Shown piece by piece: positions 29,416-39,189 of a stretch of 64,000 nt of DNA (its first letter is position 1; every line of letters begins with the position of its first letter). The notes below the pieces were generated by a model. It saw only the letters and a program-made list of their open reading frames with translations. It ran no database searches and was not told the origin of the DNA. Position numbers and translations under genes: made by a program. This stretch comes from Arion vulgaris. Lineage: Eukaryota > Mollusca > Gastropoda > Stylommatophora > Arionidae. The stretch is from assembly GCA_020796225.1 (NCBI GenBank), contig CM036774.1, positions 24,732,192 to 24,796,191 on the forward strand. Direction: 5' to 3'.

Positions 29416-29714
29416 TTGGCTTCTTCTTCTTTTGTCGTCACACTGCTGCCGGGTTGTTGCCAGTGTCGTGGTTTTATGTTTTTGTCGTGCGCTGTTCTGG
29501 TGGCTTAGGTGATTGTTATTTTTGCTCTTTGACAGGATTCTGCTATGCCATCTCACCATCTTTTGCGTGGTCTTCCTCTCGTCTTCTTTCCTGATGTGGA
29601 GTTTTGGATGCATTCTTATTAAGTGGCAAAACCACTTCATTCTTTGTTTCTCAATGTTATTCAAGCAAGGTTCTGTGCTAACTTTCTTTCTTAAACTTAT
29701 TCTTCTTCTGTGAT
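29416..29714 (-). mobile_element. LINE-Y C-terminal fragment
   Basis: The minus strand gives NNIEKQRMKWFCHLIRMHPK, RKEDERKTTQKMVRWHSRIL and SKSKNNNHLSHQ. It contains one copy of the GTCGTCACACTGCTGCCGGG segment that is tandemly amplified in the copy at 38665. Confidence 0.75.
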
Positions 29715-30116
29715 CAACTTCTGCTGTGCGACTATTCCGGTATGTGTTATAAACAGGGTGGTGCGCTTGAGGTCTTCACCGGTTCCCAATAGTTTGTTTT
29801 GTAGGGTTGTTTCTGTTGGCCAGATCTCCATTCTCACACTACTCAGACTGGAGCAGTCTTGCAGGATGTGCTCTGGGGACTGCTTGGGTGCTCAACAGAT
29901 GCAGGCTACCGAGTCCCTGAGACCCGTTCTGTGGAGGTGTGCTCTGAGGTTGCAGTGTCCCGTTCTAAGTCTGAAGACTGTGGTTGCGCTTTTCTGTTTA
30001 GTGTATTTATACTATCGTGCTCTGGATTGTATCCTCCATTTGTTTTTTTCCACATCATTTTCCTGGATTTTTTCATGAGAGTCTTTGCTTCTGTAAAGCT
30101 TTGTGATGTATTGGGC
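29715..30116 (-). mobile_element. LINE-L C-terminus with knuckle
   Basis: The minus strand reads FRLRTGHCNLRAHLHRTGLR, DSVACIC, stop, APKQSPEHILQDCSSLSSVR, then MEIWPTETTLQNKLLG. The Cys-X-Cys and His-X4-Cys pattern is intact apart from one nonsense codon between the Cys pair and the His. It ends with QQKLITEEE near a GAAGAAGAA tail. Confidence 0.85.
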
Positions 30117-30292
30117 AAAGCTTTTTTATGCTGATGTTGGTTACTCTGTCTTTTCTAGTGTCGTTGGTAACTTTTCGAATCCAGGTCTGGTGCTGATAAC
30201 ATAATGTAGGGAAAAAGATTGCGTTGAACAATGCTCTTTTTGTGACCATGGTGACTTGATTGCATTTTAAAATTAACGCCAAAATAATACCA
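30117..30292 (-). mobile_element. LINE-O fragment
   Basis: GTCTTTTCTAGTGTCGTTGG, CATAATGTAGGGAAAAAGAT and CAATGCTCTTTTTGTGACCA parallel LINE-O at 47370-47490. The translated minus strand gives HQTWIRKVTNDTRKDRVTN and KRALFNAIFFPTLCYQ. Confidence 0.8.
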
Positions 30293-30294
30293 AG

Positions 30295-30535
30295 TGGTAT
30301 ATAGGGTATTACGGTATTATGTCCGTATTTTTCACTGACCGTCGGCACACGATGGGTGATGTAGTCAATATCACGCTTCCGCCTTTACTTCCCAGAACAT
30401 TTCCTAATACCCAAATGAAACTGAGTCAACCTGAGAGCCGTTACGATCGGAAAAAAATTTCGGCTGACTGTAAAATTGAACCCGTACCACTAGCCACAGA
30501 AGAGAGCTCACTAGCAACTACACTACTATAGCATA
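30295..30535 (-). mobile_element. SINE-I full-length
   Basis: On minus, head GTTGCTAGTGAGCTCTCTTC with B box ACGGGTTCAATTTTA (decayed), then CGGCTCTCAGGTTGACTCAG and GTGTGCCGACGGTCAGTGAA. Partial copies at 19908 and 36252 define the family. Confidence 0.75.
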
Positions 30536-30985
30536 TACATATATATTTCACTAATGATAAAAGTAATAGCTACATGAAAGGAAAGAGAAAGTAGTGCTAG
30601 TTGTAATAAATAGAAGATATCGTGACTTTGTAGGTAATTGCTATTAGTAGTCACAAGACAGAGAAATCAATGGAAACGATTATGAGTTAATTATAACACG
30701 ACACGAACATAAGAAAGTTGCCTGCGCTGATGATCTGTGTTGTTACATTAAGATGTGATAAATATAGTTAAGATTTCAAATGTACTTTTATGCTGAAATG
30801 AAAAAGAAGAAAAAAGGACGTTAAAGACGTTAAAATACGTTTAAAGATGGTAAAATACGTTTAAAGACGTGTAAAGACGGTAAAATATTTTAAAGACGAT
30901 TGAAGACGGTTACAGATGTTTGAAGACGTTTGAAGAAAGTTAAATATGTTATTAGACGTTTTAAGACGTTTATAGGCGTCTATTG

Positions 30986-31190
30986 TCTTTCCCCATGTGG
31001 ATGATGGAATTGGTTGTCCACTCTTGCCGTTAAGCGTAGGAGTGGGAGCTTTAATTTGCGTTCCAGGTCCAGATGAGTCGTCCTTGTGTTATATCCGTGT
31101 TTATTTAGTGCTGTCTTGATATTGACTATCCATCTTTTTCTTCGTCTTCTCTTGGCTCTAGTACCTGATCTCATTTTATGCTGTTATTTG
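30986..31190 (-). mobile_element. LINE-V C-terminal fragment
   Basis: The minus strand reads RSGTRAKRRRRKRWIVNIKT and ALNKHGYNTRTTHLDLERKL. The basic GRxRKRW-like block plus following helix is typical of the extreme C-terminus of animal LINEs. Too short to place further. Confidence 0.5.
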
Positions 31191-31202
31191 TGGGGAAGAT
31201 TC

Positions 31203-31724
31203 GGGGTGTGCAGGTCAATATTTTTTTCATTGTTTACATATTAATGTAGAATTTGTATAACAATGTTGAGAGATTATGACTTGAAAAAGTTGAAAAAGGT
31301 TAGTTTACAAAAATGTCAAAGCTTTGCCATGGAAACAATACAAAATGGCTGCCAAACACAAAATTTCAAATCTCTTAGGCTCTGAATCTAATGAATATAA
31401 ATGCAATCTGTTTTCACTCTAAGTTGAGAAATTATAACATCTAAAATATTACACAAGCTTTTTAGAATATATTAAATATTACATTGTAAATACATTTTTT
31501 AGTAAAAACACTCCCAAATAAAAAGTTTTTATGACCTAATTATGGGGGTGTGTTTATCCAGCAGTTTATTTAAAATGTAATTGGAAATTTTGTGTTTGGT
31601 AGCCATTTTGTATTGTTTCCATGGCAGCGCGTTGACATATTTTTGTAAACTAACCTTTTTCTAGCCTTCCAAATACAAATTCTTCATTAACATGAAAACA
31701 AAGAAAAAATAAGGAGTCCCCCCC
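31203..31724. mobile_element. Long-TIR non-autonomous element, about 520 bp
   Basis: The left arm (31203-31366) and right arm (31585-31724) are inverted copies. Matching landmarks are GGTTAGTTTACAAAAAT, CCATGGAAACAATACAAAAT, GGCTGCCAAACACAAAATTT and AATGTAGAATTTGTAT. Outer ends are GGGGTGTGC and GTCCCCCCC. The centre is AT-rich and non-coding. No target duplication is clear, so the superfamily is undecided. Confidence 0.82.
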
Positions 31725-31779
31725 TTAAAGACGTTTAAAAAACATGGATTGACGTCATTGAACGTTCTGTTTCAAAATG

Positions 31780-32043
31780 ATATGCCTCATATACATAGAA
31801 CTAACACGTCATTTGTCAAGAGTCATGCACAAAGCGCTAAGCGATACAATGATCTAGAGAGAACAATATTGGAGGGCAGGGTTTCAGGACGCAGAAGCAG
31901 ACCAAGAAGAAGATGGCTAGAAGATATTAAAGAAACCATGAATATGACCATCACGAAGTGGGTGAACTGGCTAGAGATAGAGTGAATTTCAGATGTGCTG
32001 CAAAGAGAGCAACATCTTATAAAGGACACGCACCTTGATGAAG
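31780..32043 (+). mobile_element. LINE-W C-terminus
   Basis: Encodes NDLERTILEGRVSGRRSRPR, RRWLEDIKETMNMTITKWVN and WLEIE, stop. A short related fragment is at 44735. Post-RT tail only. Confidence 0.75.
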
Positions 32044-32190
32044 AATGCACAGAGCACGATCTCCGTAGTTTCTTCAATCCTATGGATCTCTGGCAAAAAT
32101 GAACTTGCAAACAGACCGAGGCAGTGCGGATTCGAATTCACGGAACCAAGACAAAGGCATGGCTACTTTGCTACGTAGACACCGTGTCTC
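32044..32190 (-). mobile_element. SINE-E 5' half
   Basis: GCACGATCTCCGTAGTTTCT, GTGCGGATTCGAATTCACGG (B box on minus, GAATTCGAATCC) and GGCTACTTTGCTACGTAGAC (A-box end). The 3' half is missing and LINE-W adjoins directly. Confidence 0.8.
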
Positions 32191-32248
32191 ACAGTTTAAC
32201 GCCAACGTTATTATATTCGACAAATTCAGGAGGATTAGGGGATTCAGA

Positions 32249-32505
32249 CACCCGAGTGGTTACCGGAGCCCAAATTTGGGGTGTAAATAATAGAACCACT
32301 GTTACCTGCCATACATGTCGTAAGAAGCGACTAAGGAGGTTTGGCTGAAATCGGATGCATGTGTCCTAAACTTGTAGAAATCTATGCGTTTAGGAGCCTA
32401 CCAAACCAATGTGCAACGTATACACGTTCTTGGCAAAGATCAAACATATCACAAAGAGTGATTAAAATTGGTCGTAAAGAACGAACGCAAAGAAGAAGAA
32501 GGAGA
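32249..32505 (+). mobile_element. SINE-A full-length, 9 bp TSD
   Basis: CCGAGTGGTTACCGGAGCCC to GAACGCAAAGAAGAAGAAGG. The flanks GGATTCAGA at 32240-32248 and 32506-32514 match. Confidence 0.9.
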
Positions 32506-32562
32506 GGATTCAGAGATATATCTGGTCACCTAGTATGAAAAATATGATATGGAGATGTGTTC

Positions 32563-32808
32563 TCCGTCCATCCATCAATCCATCAGTCTAATCGTCAATA
32601 AGTCAGTCAGTCTATCTGTCCATCAACTCACCCCCACCCGTCCACCCACCCACCCATCTATCTATCTAACTATCCATCAATCAATCAATCAATTAATCAA
32701 TCTAACCACCCATCCATCCATCAATCGATCAATCGATCAATCCATCATTCCCTTCATTCGTCCATCCGTCCGTCCGTCGGTCTGTTTTTCTGTCTGTCTA
32801 TCTATTTA
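32563..32808. repeat. Mixed tetranucleotide repeat (CCAT/CAAT/CGTC)n
   Basis: Tracts of TCCATCCATCAA, CCACCCACCCACC, CAATCAATCAAT and CCGTCCGTCCGTC merge into CTGTCTGTCTATCTAT. Plus frames across it are simple-sequence artefacts. Confidence 0.92.
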
Positions 32809-32814
32809 TATATA

Positions 32815-33238
32815 ATAAATAATAATTCCTCTCGTACCTTATAGGTTACGTAATTGGGCCTGAAAGTAATTCTCCATACCGCTCTATCCTGGGCAACCTT
32901 TCAATCCTCTCCATGGAACTGAGACCAATATTTCCCTCTCCTCCAGCAAAGTTCGTTTCAGGTCTCCTTATGACCTTCTTTCTTGAACTCCTTTGCATCC
33001 CACTTCAATCCTGCTTTGATATCTCTTGATCATTTCTCTCAAGGTGTTGACAGACATATTCCATCTTCTCTTTCTTATAACAGTTGTCCACTAGTGGTTG
33101 ACCAGACATTTCCTCAAGGTGTTCAACATATCTCCATCTCTCTTTTCTTATAACAGTTGTTATCAGTGGTTGACAGACATTTCTCCTCAAGGTGTGTCCA
33201 ACATATCTCCATCTTCTTTCTTATAACAGTTGTCACCT
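32815..33238 (-). mobile_element. LINE-N 3' end with about 3 copies of an 80 bp segment
   Basis: TTCCTCTCGTACCTTATAGG and CCGCTCTATCCTGGGCAACC, then three consecutive forms of ACATATCTCCATCTTCT, CTTATAACAGTTGT and TGGTTGACCAGACATTTC (33040-33235). In the intact copy at 58436 this segment occurs once. Many one-base losses occur here. Confidence 0.85.
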
Positions 33239-33343
33239 ATGGCAAATATATATATTGATATCGCTCTTGATTCGGTTCGTCTAATGCTTGGACAAAAGAT
33301 TCTATTTGTTGTGTTCTGCGCCTTGTATTCATTATTTCCCAAT

Positions 33344-35450
33344 ATATTCCTACAAATATTTTACACATCTTCTAAGTTGCATCCTGACCCTCCGGTGTTA
33401 GGAATTCTGACTTTCGCTGAGATTTTCCTGTTTAGAAAGAGATTAGAGCAACATGGTTTACTCATCGAAGTGCAACTGGTTTACGGAATTCGTCAGCCGC
33501 CTGAGATTTTCCTGTTTAAGAAGAGGATTGACAACATTGTTCTCATCAAGTGCAACGGTGTTCGGAATCCGTGCACTTCCGCTGAGATTTTCCTGTAAGA
33601 AGAGAATAGAGCATAACATGGTTACTCATCGAATGCAACCGGTGTTACGGAATTGGTGCACTTTCGCGATTTCCTGGTACAAAAGAGATTGAGCTAAATG
33701 GTTCTCATCGAAAGTGCAACCAGAGTGTTACAGGAATTCGTGCACTTCCACTGAGATTTTCCTATGTAAGAAGAGATTAACACAACAATATACTCATCAG
33801 AAGTGCAACCGGTGTTACGGAGATTCTGCACTTTCGTGATTTTCTGTGTAAATAAGAGATTAGGCACATGTTACTCCGAATAAACCGGTGTTACGAATTA
33901 TCACTTTCGCTGAGATTTCCTGTAAGAAAGAGATTAGAACAAACATAGATTACTCATCGAAGTGCAAACTGTATACGGAATTCGTGCACTTCCGCTGAGA
34001 TTTTCCTTTAAGAAAGATTAGAGCAAACATGGTTACTCATCGAAGTGCAACCGGTGTTACGGAATTCTGTGTCTTTCGCTGAGGATTTTCCTGTTTAAGA
34101 AGAGATTAGGCAAACGAGGTTGACTCATCGAAGTGCACCGGTGTTACGGAATTCAATGACTTCCGCTAGATTTTCCTGTTTAAGAAGAGATTAGAGCAAA
34201 CATGTTATATCGAAGTGCAACCGGTGTTAAATGAATCGTACTTCAGCTGAGATTTTCCTGTGTAAGAAAGAGATTAGAGCAAACATGGTTACTCATCGAA
34301 GTGCACCGGTGTTACGGAATTCGCTTCGCGAGTATTTTCCATGTGTAAGAAAGAGATTAGAGCAAACATGGTTACTCATCGAGGAACAGGATTGGAATCT
34401 GCACTATCGCTGAGATTTTCACAGTAAGAAGAGGATTAGAGCAAAATGGTTACTCATCAATATGCAAACCGGTGTTACGGAATTGTGCACTTTCGCGAGA
34501 TTTTCTAGGTAAGGAAAGAGATTAGAGCAAACATGGTTACTCATCGAAGTGCAACGGTGTTACGAATTCGTGCACTTTCGTTGAGATTTTCCATGTAAGA
34601 AGAGATAGAGAAACATGGTTACTCATCGAAGTGCAACCGGTGTTCGGAATCGTGACTTCCGCTGAGAATTTTCCTTGTAAAAAAGTGGCAAACAATGGTT
34701 ACTCATCGAAGTGCAACCGGTGTTACGGAATTCTGCCTTTCGCTGAGATTTTTCCTGTTAAGAAGAGATTAGAGCAAACATGGTCTCATCGAGTGCAACC
34801 GGTGTTCGGAATTCGTGCCTTTGTGAGATTTTCCTGTGTAAGAAGAGATTAGCAAACATTTATCTATCGAAGTGCAACGGTGTACGGAATTCGTGCACTT
34901 CAGTGAGATTTTCCTGTTAAAGAGATTAGAGCAAACATGGCTTATCTCAAGTGCACGGTGTTACGGAATTCGTGCACTTTCGCTGATTTTCCTGTTTAAG
35001 AAAGAGATTAGGCAAATTGTTACTCATCGAAGTGCAACCGGTGTTACGGAATTCGTGCACTTTCGCTGAGATTTTCCTGTTTAAGAAAGAGATTAGAGCA
35101 AACATGGTTACTCATCGAAGGCAACCGGTGTTACCGATCCGTAGCGATCGCTGAGATTTTCCTGTAGTAAAGAGATTAGAGCAAACATGTTACTCATCGA
35201 AGTGCAACCGGTGTTACGAATTCGTGCACTTTCGCTGAGATTTTCCTCTGTAAGAAAGATTAGAGCAAACAGGTTACCTCATCGAAGTGCACAGTGTTAG
35301 AATTCGTGCACTTCCGTGAATTTTCCTGTGTAGAAAGAATTAGAGCAAAATGGTTACTCATCGAGTGCAAGAAATGGTTCTATCAAGAAAGAGATTAGAG
35401 CAAACATGGTTACTCATCGAAGTGCAATGAAATGGTTCTATCAATCTACT
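33344..35450 (+). repeat. 88 bp satellite built from the SINE-F tail, about 23 copies
   Basis: Entry is through SINE-F middle sequence (AATATTTTACACATCTTCTA). The unit GGTGTTACGGAATTCGTGCA, CTTTCGCTGAGATTTTCCTG, AAGAAAGAGATTAGAGCAAA and CATGGTTACTCATCGAAGTG then repeats. This is the tail module found once in every ordinary SINE-F. It exits through a normal SINE-F end (ATGGTTCTATCAATC). Units carry many one-base deletions. Confidence 0.93.
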
Positions 35451-35690
35451 TCTTCGAACGCCCCATATCGACAACTTGTTAACCACTCTTTGTGATTTGT
35501 ATGTGATCTGAGCATAAGAGCGATTGTACGTTGTGACAGTTATGCGTCTTGAAGTGGGTCAGCACATCCGGTTTCTGCGATGCTTTTAATTTACTAGGGT
35601 AGCCTCTCTAGAGCCCTAACACAGTCGCCTCTTACGACATGCCTTGTAGGTCGCAGTGTTACTATTCTTTGCTCCCCTTGCGATCCCCGG
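35450..35690 (-). mobile_element. SINE-B inserted in SINE-F tail
   Basis: CTTCTTCGAACGCCCCATAT to ATTCTTTGCTCCCCTTGCGA. It is flanked by ATCAATC on the left and AATCAATCAATC on the right, consistent with insertion into the (AATC)n end of SINE-F. Confidence 0.87.
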
Positions 35691-35701
35691 AAATCAATCA
35701 A

Positions 35702-35942
35702 TCTGCCCCAGTGGTTACTTTGGGGGTAAAGAATAGAACCACTGTTACCTGCCACGCATGTCGTAAGAGGCGACTGAGAAGGTTTGACTGAAATCGAATG
35801 CACATGTCCTAAACGTGAAGAAGTCTATGCATTTAGGGGCCTACCAAACCAATGTGCAACGTATACACGTTCTTGACAAAGATCAAACATATCACAAAGA
35901 GTGATTAAAATTGGTCGTAAAGAACTAACGCAAAGAAGAAGA
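35702..35942 (+). mobile_element. SINE-A inserted in the same (AATC)n tail
   Basis: CCCAGTGGTTACTTTGGGGG (head slightly shortened), GCGACTGAGAAGGTTTGACT and CGTAAAGAACTAACGCAAAG with AAGAAGAA. It has AATCAATCAATC on the left and a long AATCAATC run (35943-35970) on the right. 35973-36251 beyond is AT-rich and unassigned. Confidence 0.9.
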
Positions 35943-36251
35943 ATCAATCAATCAATCAATCAATCAATAGATCACTACGTGTGTTCTATTTTAATTCACA
36001 CATATTCTAACAGTCCTCAGTTTTTGTCTCCATTTTCGCGACAAAATATATATGACCATCAACTAAAATAATATTACCAACATAAGATAAGAATTCGATA
36101 AAACTGCGTACCAACAATAAAACACATCAAAATGAAGTAATATATTTTTTTTGTAAATAATAATAACAAGATTCGAAATGTCCCCTATTTTTTTATATTT
36201 TTTTAAAATGTAAATTACTTTCTGTGTAAAATGTAAAGGAATCCTTTTAAA

Positions 36252-36345
36252 ACTTCGAGGTCATATGGTATTAGGTCCGTATTTTTTACTGACCGTCGGT
36301 ACACGACGAATGATGTGGTTAACATCACGCCGGTACTTTGTTGGA
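36252..36345 (-). mobile_element. SINE-I 3' fragment
   Basis: GGTATTAGGTCCGTATTTTT, ACTGACCGTCGGTACACGAC and GATGTGGTTAACATCACGCC match the tail half of 30295-30535. Confidence 0.75.
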
Positions 36346-36480
36346 CGTGATTAAAATAAAAGGGTATTTGTGTAGGGCCATTTAAACTCATTGTCAAGGC
36401 AGTCATTATTAAAATTTCTAAACACATTTTAAATTTTGAAAATGGGACTATATTTAGAACAAGTAGAAGTTGTATTGGTG

Positions 36481-36715
36481 GCGTCTGTAGCTTAGGGGAT
36501 AGTGACTCGGTCTAATAACCCCGACGTTATGAGTTCGAATCAGCGGAGTTTGGTTACAAATTGTTTCTCGTGGATTTTTACAAAATGACGATGGCACCAC
36601 CCGTTCAGAAAGCAATGGCAAACTACTGAACGTAATAAAGCCTTAAAATCACAAACAGCGTTAAAAAGCTGGGGTTGATTCGCAAAGTCATGTAAAGGAT
36701 ATGCAATTAACTTTA
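36481..36715 (+). mobile_element. SINE-H (tRNA-derived)
   Basis: A box TAGCTTAGGGG (36488-36498) and B box GAGTTCGAATC (36531-36541) are 43 bases apart. The body has GTTACAAATTGTTTCTCGTG, GACGATGGCACCACCCGTTC and AATCACAAACAGCGTTAAAA. Other copies: 20118, 50554, 60250. Confidence 0.92.
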
Positions 36716-36830
36716 CAAGTGGTATTACTAGGTGAATCCAGCTATTTAGGGAGTTTGGCGCCCGTGTGGTGATGGCGCCCTCAATTCTAACAAAGAATAT
36801 TGTCACTGCGACCTACAAGGCACGTGGTTA

Positions 36831-37385
36831 ATAGCCATCCATCGCAAGCGATGATGACAACAATCTCAGACGTTTGCTGCTGCACCTCTATGGTGTGTGC
36901 GGAGGTGACTGTGGAGTCAAATCCTAGAACAGATTCCCCTACCACAGGTGGGGCGTACATGATCAAGGTTAGACATGTGTGTTGTGTGTTCTGTCTTTTC
37001 GCGCAACTCTTTTTCTTTTTTTTTCTTTGTGTCTCAACGGCAAGATAGTTCTCAGCTATGCGGGCTCCTCTTGTGTTCCTACAGCGCCACATTTGGCGAT
37101 CTTGCGCAAGGGATTCCCAGGACGTGGTATCTATATCGAAGAATTTCAGAGACACTTCAAGAGTGTCTTTAAAGGATTTTTCTGTCCACCAGCTAAACGT
37201 CTGCCCTCTTCAAGTTCACCATATATCAACTGTTTCGGGATGCGTTTGTCATTCATTCGAGCAACGTAACCGGCCCATCTCACTTGGGCCTTCTGCAACA
37301 GGGTGTTGACGCTTGGGATCTTTGTTTTTGTGAGGACTTCACTGTCTGGAATTTTGTTCCTAGCAGTACGCTGAGGGCGTCAGAG
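36831..37385 (-). mobile_element. LINE-S 3' end
   Basis: The minus strand includes SLKFFDIDTTSWESLAQDRQ and MWRCRNTRGARIAENYLAVE. The finger region (36885-36960) has lost its first Cys and has a stop where the intact copy reads GLY. The CATCGCAAGCGATGATGAC end is conserved. A 25 bp SINE-B-like head remnant abuts at 36804-36830. Confidence 0.88.
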
Positions 37386-37559
37386 GTCATGAAACACGCG
37401 TGTGTAGCTATGGAACGAACGAATAGTAGACGTCCACTACAGTGGACACTATGCGTGAAAGGGTTTAGACGAATGACATCCATCACGGAAGGGGGGGGGA
37501 GGGGGCTGTGATACACTCAGGCTGGGAAACAGCTGACTGTGAAACAGCTATCAAATCTA

Positions 37560-37788
37560 AAGGGTCTTAAGCTGAAGGATTGACTTCATTGCACTGGGAT
37601 GTACCTCATATGGCTCGGCCCCTCTCTGCAGAAACAACACGCCACCTGCTGAGAGTATTGCCCACAGTTTGAACTCCGTAGCTCGTGCAACAATCCTAGC
37701 GATCTCTGGAAAAAATTCACTCGTGAACAAGATTAGAACCTACGACCTTCAGGATGCAAGATAATGGTTTAACATCTTAACCACATAG
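37560..37788 (-). mobile_element. SINE-E
   Basis: GAAGGATTGACTTCATTGCA, GCTGAGAGTATTGCCCACAG and AACTCCGTAGCTCGTGCAAC, then a decayed B box region and TTAACCACATAGACACC. 37386-37559 to its left and 37789-38097 to its right show no gene. Confidence 0.85.
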
Positions 37789-38110
37789 ACACCCCCTTCC
37801 CCCGCCCTTTCCCATATCTATCTAGCTGTGAAGTGTATTCATTCAACTTACAAGTCTCTTCTTGCGTTCATATCTTAGAAGGTTGATAAGAGGGACAAAA
37901 ACATTAGATCATCTCAAGAGATATCTTCACCTCGAAGGTGTTCTATAATAAGTTTTCAGATCAAGTACTATCTTCATGTCGAAGTTTGTTGATGGTCTGT
38001 GCTCGGTCGGGAACTCAAAGGGGTAGAATATCAAGTGATATATTAAGACGTCTTAAATTAAAAAAAACATATTTGAAGAAAAACACGGACAGCGTTTATT
38101 GGAACTTGTA

Positions 38111-38323
38111 CGCCTGCGTGCCCAGCGTGTTCGTAGCGCGTTGACTACGGGTGACTAGTCCTCTGTAAGTGCGGGTTCAACTCCGCGGACTGGTAGAAAA
38201 GCTACAGGTTCCCCAGATTTACGGTGTTCGTGGCACCGAGCCGAAGGGTTACGATGTCCATGAGACCGAGTCGAAGAGCTTTTAGCTCAAGTGCTTCTGA
38301 ATCGGAAAACAAAAAAATTAAAA
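38111..38323 (+). mobile_element. SINE-D, perfect 13 bp TSD
   Basis: A box TAGCGCGTTG (38134) and B box GGTTCAACTCC (38174-38184), GCACCGAGCCGAAGGGTTAC module and A-rich tail. The target duplication ATTGGAACTTGTA is at 38098-38110 and 38324-38336. Confidence 0.96.
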
Positions 38324-38369
38324 ATTGGAACTTGTATTAAAATAACAGAACAATGATATGGCAAGACGG

Positions 38370-38585
38370 ACCTTCTACTTGGAAAGCTTCATATCGACCA
38401 CTTGTTAAACTATTCTGATTTATATGTGGTCTGAGTCTTGTGCAAGTTATGCGCCTACAAGTAGACCAGCATATCCGATTTCTGCAACGTTCTTTATTTA
38501 CTAGGTAGCTTCCCTAGGCCCCTACCTCAGTCGCCTCTTACAACATGCCTTACGGGTCCCAGTGTTACTATTCTTTGCTGGTGGA
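38370..38585 (-). mobile_element. SINE-B
   Basis: CTTCATATCGACCACTTGTT to TGTTACTATTCTTTGCTGG with the shared CGCCTCTTACAACATGCCTT head. A 25 bp word (GAAGGTGTTCTATAATA...) just after it also occurs at 37934. Confidence 0.83.
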
Positions 38586-38664
38586 AGGTGTTCTATAATA
38601 GGTTTTCAACAATTGTGTCTTTTGCGGTGATTAGATAAAATGTCATCTTCTCATAGAAGGCATT

Positions 38665-39185
38665 ATGTTCATCTTTTTCTTTTGTCGTCACACTGCTAAC
38701 GGGTTGTTGCCCAGTGTCGTGGTTTTCTGTCGTCACACTACTACCGGGTTGTTGCCCAGTGTCGTCACACTGCTACCGGTTGTTGCCCAGTGTCGTGGTT
38801 TTCTGTCGTCACACTACTACCGGGTTGTTGCCCAGTGTCGTCACACTGCTACCGGGTTGTTGCCCAGTGTCGTGGTTTTCTGTCGTCACACTGCTACCGG
38901 GTTGTTGCCTAGTGTCGCGATTTTCTGTTTTTGTCTTGCGTTGTTCTGTTGGCTTGTGTGATTGTTATTTTTGCTCTTTCACAGGATTCTGCTATGCCAT
39001 CTAATCATCTTTTTCGTGGTCTTCCTCTTGCCTTCTTTCCTGATGTTCTGTTGTAGAAGACTGTATACTGTGGAGTTTGAATGCATTCTTATTATGTGGC
39101 CAAACCACTTTATTCTTTGTTTCTCTATGTAATTCAAGCAAGGTTCTGTGCTAACTTTCTTTCTTATGCTGATGTTGGTGACTTA
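38665..39185 (-). mobile_element. LINE-Y fragment containing a 45 bp array
   Basis: From 38930 on it parallels LINE-Y at 29490 (GACAGGATTCTGCTATGCCA; minus RWHSRIL-like). Within 38688-38925 the segment GTCGTCACACTGCTACCGGG TTGTTGCCCAGTGTCGTGGT occurs about six times, in 45 bp and shorter 31 bp forms. The ordinary copy has it once. Confidence 0.85.
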
Positions 39186-39189
39186 ACGC

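Larger units (their letters stand above)
30812..31755. repeat. Degenerate GACGTTTAAA array, split by later insertions
   Basis: TTAAAGACGTTTAAAGACGG-like units at 30812-30985 resume at 31725 with TTAAAGACGTTTAAAAAAC. The block between (LINE-V fragment and MITE) therefore entered a continuous array. A (TA)/(AAGAAG) context precedes it. 30536-30811 is otherwise featureless. Confidence 0.75.

Noticed and set aside
29035..29664. Two apparently novel fusion proteins on minus
   Set aside because: They are accidental frames across junctions of adjacent LINE fragments (LINE-U/LINE-O and LINE-O/LINE-Y).
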